From: Bifidobacterium breve
GTDB taxonomy: Bacteria > Actinomycetota > Acidimicrobiia > IMCC26256 > PALSA-555
Direction of reading: 5' to 3'
NCBI GenBank assembly: GCA_945889545.1
Contig: CAMDCC010000031.1
Coordinates: forward strand, 1-15,853
Length of the DNA: 15,853 nucleotides
The notes below the pieces were generated by a model, which did no database searches, was not told the DNA's origin, and saw nothing but the letters and a program-made list of their open reading frames with translations. Shown one piece after another: positions 12,931 through 15,853 of this stretch; the first letter of the stretch is position 1; the number at the start of each line of letters is the position of its first letter. The translations under genes and the position numbers were made by a program.

Positions 12931-12986
12931 CCTACCGACCGGTACCTACAAACCGGTGCCTACAAACCGGTCCCTACAAACCGCCC
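12931..12986. repeat. 14-bp tandem repeat, four copies, at the ccdA-hydrolase junction
   Basis: Units start at 12931, 12945, 12959 and 12973. The inner two read CCTACAAACCGGT followed by G or C; the outer copies have changes in the middle or at the end. The last unit covers the stop codon of ccdA, and the first ends the spacer before the hydrolase start, so nearly the whole 56-base gap is repeat. Three of the four units contain the self-complementary ACCGGT or its first part, which could pair between units. Confidence 0.9.
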
Positions 12987-13675
12987 ACGGATGGAGTCAG
13001 CTCGGCCAGGTACGACGTGAGGTCCTGGTACAGACCGGTGACGAGCAAGACGCCGAGCACGACAAGCAGCACGCCTGCGACGCGTTCCACCTTCGGACCG
13101 ATTCGCCGCAGCCACTCGGCGAGTCGGGGCGACGACGCGAGGCCGAGCGCGGCCAAGAGGAACGGCACCCCGATCCCGAGCGCGTACGCCACCAGCAGCA
13201 GCGCGCCACGGCCGGCCTCGCCGCCGCGCGCCGCGACCGTGAGCGCAGCCGCGAGCAACGGCCCGACGCAGGGGCTCCATGCAGCACCGAAAGCAACGCC
13301 CACAACGAACGGGCGCAGTGGTCCGCCAAAGGTCGGCGCGTGCATCAGACGGCGTTCGCGGCTGAGCGGACCGCGGATCACGCCCAACAGCGCCAAACCC
13401 ATCACCGCGACCAGCACGCCCCCCACGCGCTGCACCCAGTCCTGCACCTCATTCAACGACGAACCGATCTGCCCAGCAGCGGCACCGAGTGCTGCGAACA
13501 CCACTGCGAACCCGAGCACGAAGATGATCGTTGCGGGAACTGCGCGTGACGCATCACGCTGAAATGTGGACTCCCCAGCGATGATTCCGAGGTACGCGGG
13601 AAGTAGCGGCACGATGCATGGCGCCAGGAACGATGCAACCCCCGCGCCGAACAGCACGACCAACTCGTGGATCAC
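12974..13675 (-). CDS. ccdA: CcdA/DsbD-family transmembrane thiol-disulfide transporter
   Basis: The 233-residue protein matches CcdA, the six-helix membrane protein that carries electrons from cytosolic thioredoxin to extracytoplasmic thioredoxin-like proteins, for cytochrome c maturation and related thiol repair. The two redox cysteines are in place: Cys20 in FLAPCIVPLLPAYLG and Cys136 in AWSPCVGPLLAAA, each followed by proline-containing helix breaks typical of the family. Hydrophobic spans at about 5-30, 48-70, 84-102, 122-150, 160-180 and 198-216 give six helices. It follows the thioredoxin-domain gene; together they equal the two halves of mycobacterial DipZ. The GTG at 13675 (VIHELVVLFGAG) is chosen because it starts helix 1; two further GTGATCCA copies upstream are out of frame. 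The last three residues and stop are encoded by a tandem repeat. Confidence 0.92.
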   Translation of the reverse strand: MIHELVVLFGAGVASFLAPCIVPLLPAYLGIIAGESTFQRDASRAVPATIIFVLGFAVVFAALGAAAGQIGSSLNEVQDWVQRVGGVLVAVMGLALLGVIRGPLSRERRLMHAPTFGGPLRPFVVGVAFGAAWSPCVGPLLAAALTVAARGGEAGRGALLLVAYALGIGVPFLLAALGLASSPRLAEWLRRIGPKVERVAGVLLVVLGVLLVTGLYQDLTSYLAELTPSVGGL

Positions 13676-13708
13676 GGGCGCTGGATCACAGACGCTGGAT
13701 CACGGGCT
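13667..13708. repeat. 14-bp tandem repeat, three copies, at the thioredoxin-ccdA junction
   Basis: Units at 13667, 13681 and 13695 share (G/C)TGGATCAC followed by five variable bases. They fill the whole space between the thioredoxin gene stop and the ccdA start and include both ends. On the minus strand each unit begins GTGATCCA, so each contains a potential GTG start; the first two open five-codon frames (MIQRL, MIQRP) whose TGA stops overlap the next GTG as GTGA. Confidence 0.85.
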
Positions 13709-14823
13709 CAGGTGCCGAAGGTGAACGCGAACGCCTCGAGACCGGCGTTGCGCGCCACGAGGCGGATGGTGTGTTCGCCGACTGACGGCGAGAGCACCAG
13801 GCGGTAGAGATCGGACGCGGTCACCCGCACGAAAGTGTTGCCTTCGGCGTCGACCATGGTCTGCGCAGTGCGCTCCGATTCGTTCAGTGGGCGCCCGTCG
13901 ATCTCGATCACCACGTCGATCGGAGCGCCCGAGCTCTTCGCCATCACGAGATTGACCTCGCGCGCCCGGTATCGCATGACGATCGCCGCGCCCGCGGCGT
14001 CCGACGTGACTTGCTCGGCGCCACCGTTCCAACTTCCTTCGAGCCGCGCAACTCCGAGCGCCGGAGCGCCCGAACCCACGGGGTACGTGACAACACCCGC
14101 TTGGGCGACCGTGCCACGCAAAGTTCCAAGGTATGTCTCCGGTGTGAGCGTGGCGATCGAATCGGGCTGCTTGTCGGTGTCCTCATCGACCGATGCTGCG
14201 AACGGTGCCGACGCGGCGACACCGAGGAGCTTGCGGATCACGGCCTCGGTCTCACCGTAGGACCCCTCGCCGAAGTGGAAGTAGCGAACGCGACCCGAGC
14301 GGTCGGTGATGTACTTCGCCGGCCAGTACTGGTTGGAGAACTGGTTCCAGATCGCCATCTCGTCGTCCAGCGCCACGGGATAGCTCACCTTCAGGCGCTC
14401 TACTGCATCGCGCACATTGTCGTGGTTCTTCTCGAAGTCGAACTCCGGAGAGTGCACGCCCACGATGACGAGGCCGTCGTCGGCGTACTGGTCGTACCAG
14501 GCTTCCAGGTGCGGCAGCGTGCGCACACAGTTCACGCAGGAGTACGTCCAGAAGTCGTAGACCACTACCTTGTCGCGCAGATCCGCCTTCGAGAGCGGAT
14601 CGCTGTTGATCCACCCTTCGGCCGCCGCAAGGCCGGGGACCTTCCCGTACACCGGCAGGTCGTTCACGTTGGTGCGCGACGCGAGGTCGCGTGGGTCGGC
14701 AGCACTGGCGATGATCACCGCGGCGGTGGCCGCCACGATGAGCGCGGCCGCCACAAGCAGATAGATCCGCCGCGACTGCGGCGGATCACTGTGCGTTGGC
14801 ACCGCTCCCGGCTCGTTCACCAT
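13708..14823 (-). CDS. Membrane-anchored thioredoxin-domain protein (DipZ C-terminal half-like)
   Basis: This 371-residue protein has a short cytosolic N-terminus, one membrane anchor (about 20-41), a TlpA/redoxin domain (about 60-200) and a C-terminal beta-rich domain (about 225-371). The active site is DFWTYSCVNCVRTLPHLEAW with Cys96 and Cys99, and the cis-proline is Pro168 in QYWPAKYITD. This WTYSCxNCxRTLP form is the hallmark of DipZ-type thioredoxins, whose C-terminal domain folds like a carbohydrate-binding module; the region with GVARLEGSWNGGAEQV and SVGEHTIRLVARNAGLEAFAF fits it. It should work outside the membrane as a disulfide reductase or isomerase that CcdA keeps reduced. The ribosome-binding site AGGAGG ends one base before ATG 14823 and four before GTG 14820, so the second may be the true start. 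It is the first gene of the operon with ccdA and the MEST-like hydrolase. Confidence 0.9.
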   Translation of the reverse strand: MVNEPGAVPTHSDPPQSRRIYLLVAAALIVAATAAVIIASAADPRDLASRTNVNDLPVYGKVPGLAAAEGWINSDPLSKADLRDKVVVYDFWTYSCVNCVRTLPHLEAWYDQYADDGLVIVGVHSPEFDFEKNHDNVRDAVERLKVSYPVALDDEMAIWNQFSNQYWPAKYITDRSGRVRYFHFGEGSYGETEAVIRKLLGVAASAPFAASVDEDTDKQPDSIATLTPETYLGTLRGTVAQAGVVTYPVGSGAPALGVARLEGSWNGGAEQVTSDAAGAAIVMRYRAREVNLVMAKSSGAPIDVVIEIDGRPLNESERTAQTMVDAEGNTFVRVTASDLYRLVLSPSVGEHTIRLVARNAGLEAFAFTFGT

Positions 14824-14917
14824 TCCTCCTGTTGCGTGATGACCCGATCCTCCCAGGCCCCAATCTTCCCAAGCGCGTGCACAGGTCTACGGAGCGGACG
14901 GCCAGTTCGATGACCAC

Positions 14918-14923
14918 TACCGT
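14918..14923 (+). promoter_or_regulatory. Candidate -10 element before the PhyH-like gene
   Basis: TACCGT fits TANNNT and ends eight bases before GTG 14932, which has no Shine-Dalgarno. The gap is slightly longer than the two better leaderless candidates in the window, so this is weaker. Confidence 0.3.
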
Positions 14924-14931
14924 GGCTATCC

Positions 14932-15687
14932 GTGGAAACGGTCGACGAGGTGGTGCAGCGTCTCGATGCCGACGGGTACGCCATCGTCGAGGGGCTCATC
15001 CCCCGTGATGAGGCGCTCGCCATCGGGGTGGAGCTGCGCCGGTTGCTCGATGGCGTGCCGGAGGGCCGCAACTTCTTCGAGGGCTTCCATACGCGTCGCC
15101 TCTATGCCATCTACGCCAAGACCCGCATCCTCGACTCACTCACGCTGCACCCACTCGTCCTGGGCTCGCTCGAGCGTGTGCTCGGTCCGCACTTCCAGCT
15201 GAGTGGGCCGACGGGGATCGAGATCGGACCCGGCGAGGAGCAACAGATCCTGCACCGCGACGAAGACATCTATCCCGTGCCGCGTCCCCACCCACAGCTC
15301 GTCACGAACGTGATGTGGGCGTTCGACGACTTCACCGAGGCGAACGGTGCGACGCGCGTTATCCCGGGGAGTCAACACATGGTTGAACAACCGCCCGACG
15401 ACGCGCCCATGGTGTTCGCCGAGATGCCGGCTGGCTCCGCGATGATCTACGTGGGTTCCGTGTGGCACGGCGGCGGCGCGAACACCACCGGCCGCACGCG
15501 GCTCGGCGCGGCGATCGAATACGCGGTGGGCTGGCTCCGCCAACAAGAGAACCATCTGGTGTCGGTCACGCCCGACATCATGCGAACGTTGCCGAAGCGC
15601 CTACGCGAGCTCCTCGGATACAACATCTACCCACCGTTCGTCGGCTACGTAGACGGAAGACATCCCGAGAGGGTGCTCGAGACCTAA
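14932..15687 (+). CDS. Phytanoyl-CoA dioxygenase (PhyH) family Fe(II)/2-oxoglutarate oxygenase
   Basis: The 251-residue cytosolic protein has the double-stranded beta-helix iron site of the PhyH family. The HxD part of the facial triad is His108 and Asp110 in QILHRDEDIYP, the distal histidine is His179 in GSVWHGGGANTTG, and the 2-oxoglutarate-binding arginine is Arg190 in GRTRLG. The start DGYAIVEGLIPRDEAL (about 14-29) and WAFDDFTEANGATRVIPGSQH (about 129-149) are family landmarks. It would couple decarboxylation of 2-oxoglutarate to hydroxylation, halogenation or another oxidation of a small molecule; PhyH proteins in bacteria act on many substrates, including ectoine, phosphonates and secondary metabolites, so none is proposed. 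The GTG 14932 start is chosen because the conserved helix begins soon after it. It is divergent from the thioredoxin operon and its stop is one base from the stop of the SDR gene on the other strand. Confidence 0.88.
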   Translation: METVDEVVQRLDADGYAIVEGLIPRDEALAIGVELRRLLDGVPEGRNFFEGFHTRRLYAIYAKTRILDSLTLHPLVLGSLERVLGPHFQLSGPTGIEIGPGEEQQILHRDEDIYPVPRPHPQLVTNVMWAFDDFTEANGATRVIPGSQHMVEQPPDDAPMVFAEMPAGSAMIYVGSVWHGGGANTTGRTRLGAAIEYAVGWLRQQENHLVSVTPDIMRTLPKRLRELLGYNIYPPFVGYVDGRHPERVLET

Positions 15688-15688
15688 C

Positions 15689-15853
15689 TCAGGGCCAAGC
15701 CGTTCCGAATTGCGTTGAGTCGACGACCTGACCCGTGAGGCCGTCGGCGCGTTGCGCGGCGAGGTAGGCGACGGCGGGCACCACGGCTTCGGGCTCCTTC
15801 CAGCCGGTCCAGTCGTGATCCGGACCGAGCTCCTTCGCTGCGTGCTCGGTCTT
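15689..15853 (-). CDS. C-terminal end of a short-chain dehydrogenase/reductase, partial
   Basis: Reading the minus strand in from the window edge gives 54 open codons ending in TGA at 15691-15689. The end of the protein reads EPEAVVPAVAYLAAQRA then DGLTGQVVDSTQFGTAWP. This is the final helix and strand of an SDR, where 'PEDVAxAVxFLAS...ADxxTGQxxxVDGG' is usual; the terminal Asp-Gly-Gly is replaced by Asp-Ser-Thr. The preceding KTEHAAKELGPDHDWTGW lies in the variable substrate-loop region. The Rossmann motif and catalytic Tyr/Lys lie beyond the window, so activity and cofactor cannot be judged. It is convergent with the PhyH-like gene with only one base between stops. Confidence 0.75.
   Translation of the reverse strand, partial: KTEHAAKELGPDHDWTGWKEPEAVVPAVAYLAAQRADGLTGQVVDSTQFGTAWP

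Noticed and set aside
12931..12986. CRISPR array
   Set aside because: The units are 14 bases with no spacers between them, so this is a simple tandem repeat; no cas gene is present.
12908..13562. Overlapping plus-strand frames with repeated TGTYKPVPTNRSLQT sequence
   Set aside because: The repeated peptide is only a translation of the 14-bp tandem repeat; the rest is antisense to ccdA, which has clear CcdA motifs.

Overview
The window is high-GC DNA, densely coded on both strands, and looks like an actinobacterium. Many starts are GTG, few genes have a strong Shine-Dalgarno sequence, and several sit 6-8 bases downstream of a TANNNT -10 hexamer, as leaderless actinobacterial genes do. The gene content (chromosomal DipZ-type thioredoxin, secreted alpha/beta hydrolases, many short-chain dehydrogenases (SDRs), a Tat-exported phospholipase C-like enzyme, a PhyH-type dioxygenase) fits Actinomycetota, perhaps Acidimicrobiia. 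That lineage is an inference from gene style, not a match I could run. I see no rRNA, tRNA, CRISPR array, transposase or phage gene, and no stretch over 300 bases lacks a gene.

Layout. (1) 1-2510, minus strand: a tight operon read from right to left. It holds an MTA/SAH nucleosidase-like enzyme, an SQR/FCSD-like flavin disulfide oxidoreductase, a SAM methyltransferase, and the first 11 codons of another Rossmann-fold (probably FAD) enzyme cut by the window edge. (2) 2642-4099, plus: a Tat-exported phospholipase C/acid phosphatase-family enzyme, convergent with (3) 4130-6266, minus: an SDR, then a large hairpin, then an orphan branched-chain amino acid-type binding protein. (4) 6334-6765, plus: an NTF2-like/limonene epoxide hydrolase-like protein. 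(5) 6811-9730, minus: a secreted Abhydrolase_10-type esterase and the chromate transporter ChrA. (6) 9848-10765, plus: a second secreted alpha/beta hydrolase, divergent from the first esterase across a nearly perfect 49-base palindrome. (7) 10762-11592, minus: a sterol desaturase/fatty acid hydroxylase family membrane protein. (8) 11661-11993, plus: a minimal HAD-like protein. (9) 12021-14823, minus: a thioredoxin-domain protein, CcdA and a MEST-like alpha/beta hydrolase in one apparent operon. (10) 14932-15687, plus: a PhyH-family dioxygenase. (11) 15689-15853, minus: the C-terminus of another SDR.

How the genes fit together. The first operon pairs a SAM-using methyltransferase with an enzyme that can remove its SAH by-product, next to a flavoprotein that keeps both SQR-type redox cysteines. 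The CcdA and thioredoxin pair is a split version of DipZ and should move reductant across the membrane to extracytoplasmic thiols. The two divergent secreted hydrolases probably share control through the palindrome between them.

The most unusual non-coding structures are the 9755-9803 palindrome with mirror-image -35/-10 candidates, the 5368-5412 hairpin, and short tandem repeats (period 14-15) at three gene junctions, including both junctions of the thioredoxin-ccdA-hydrolase operon.
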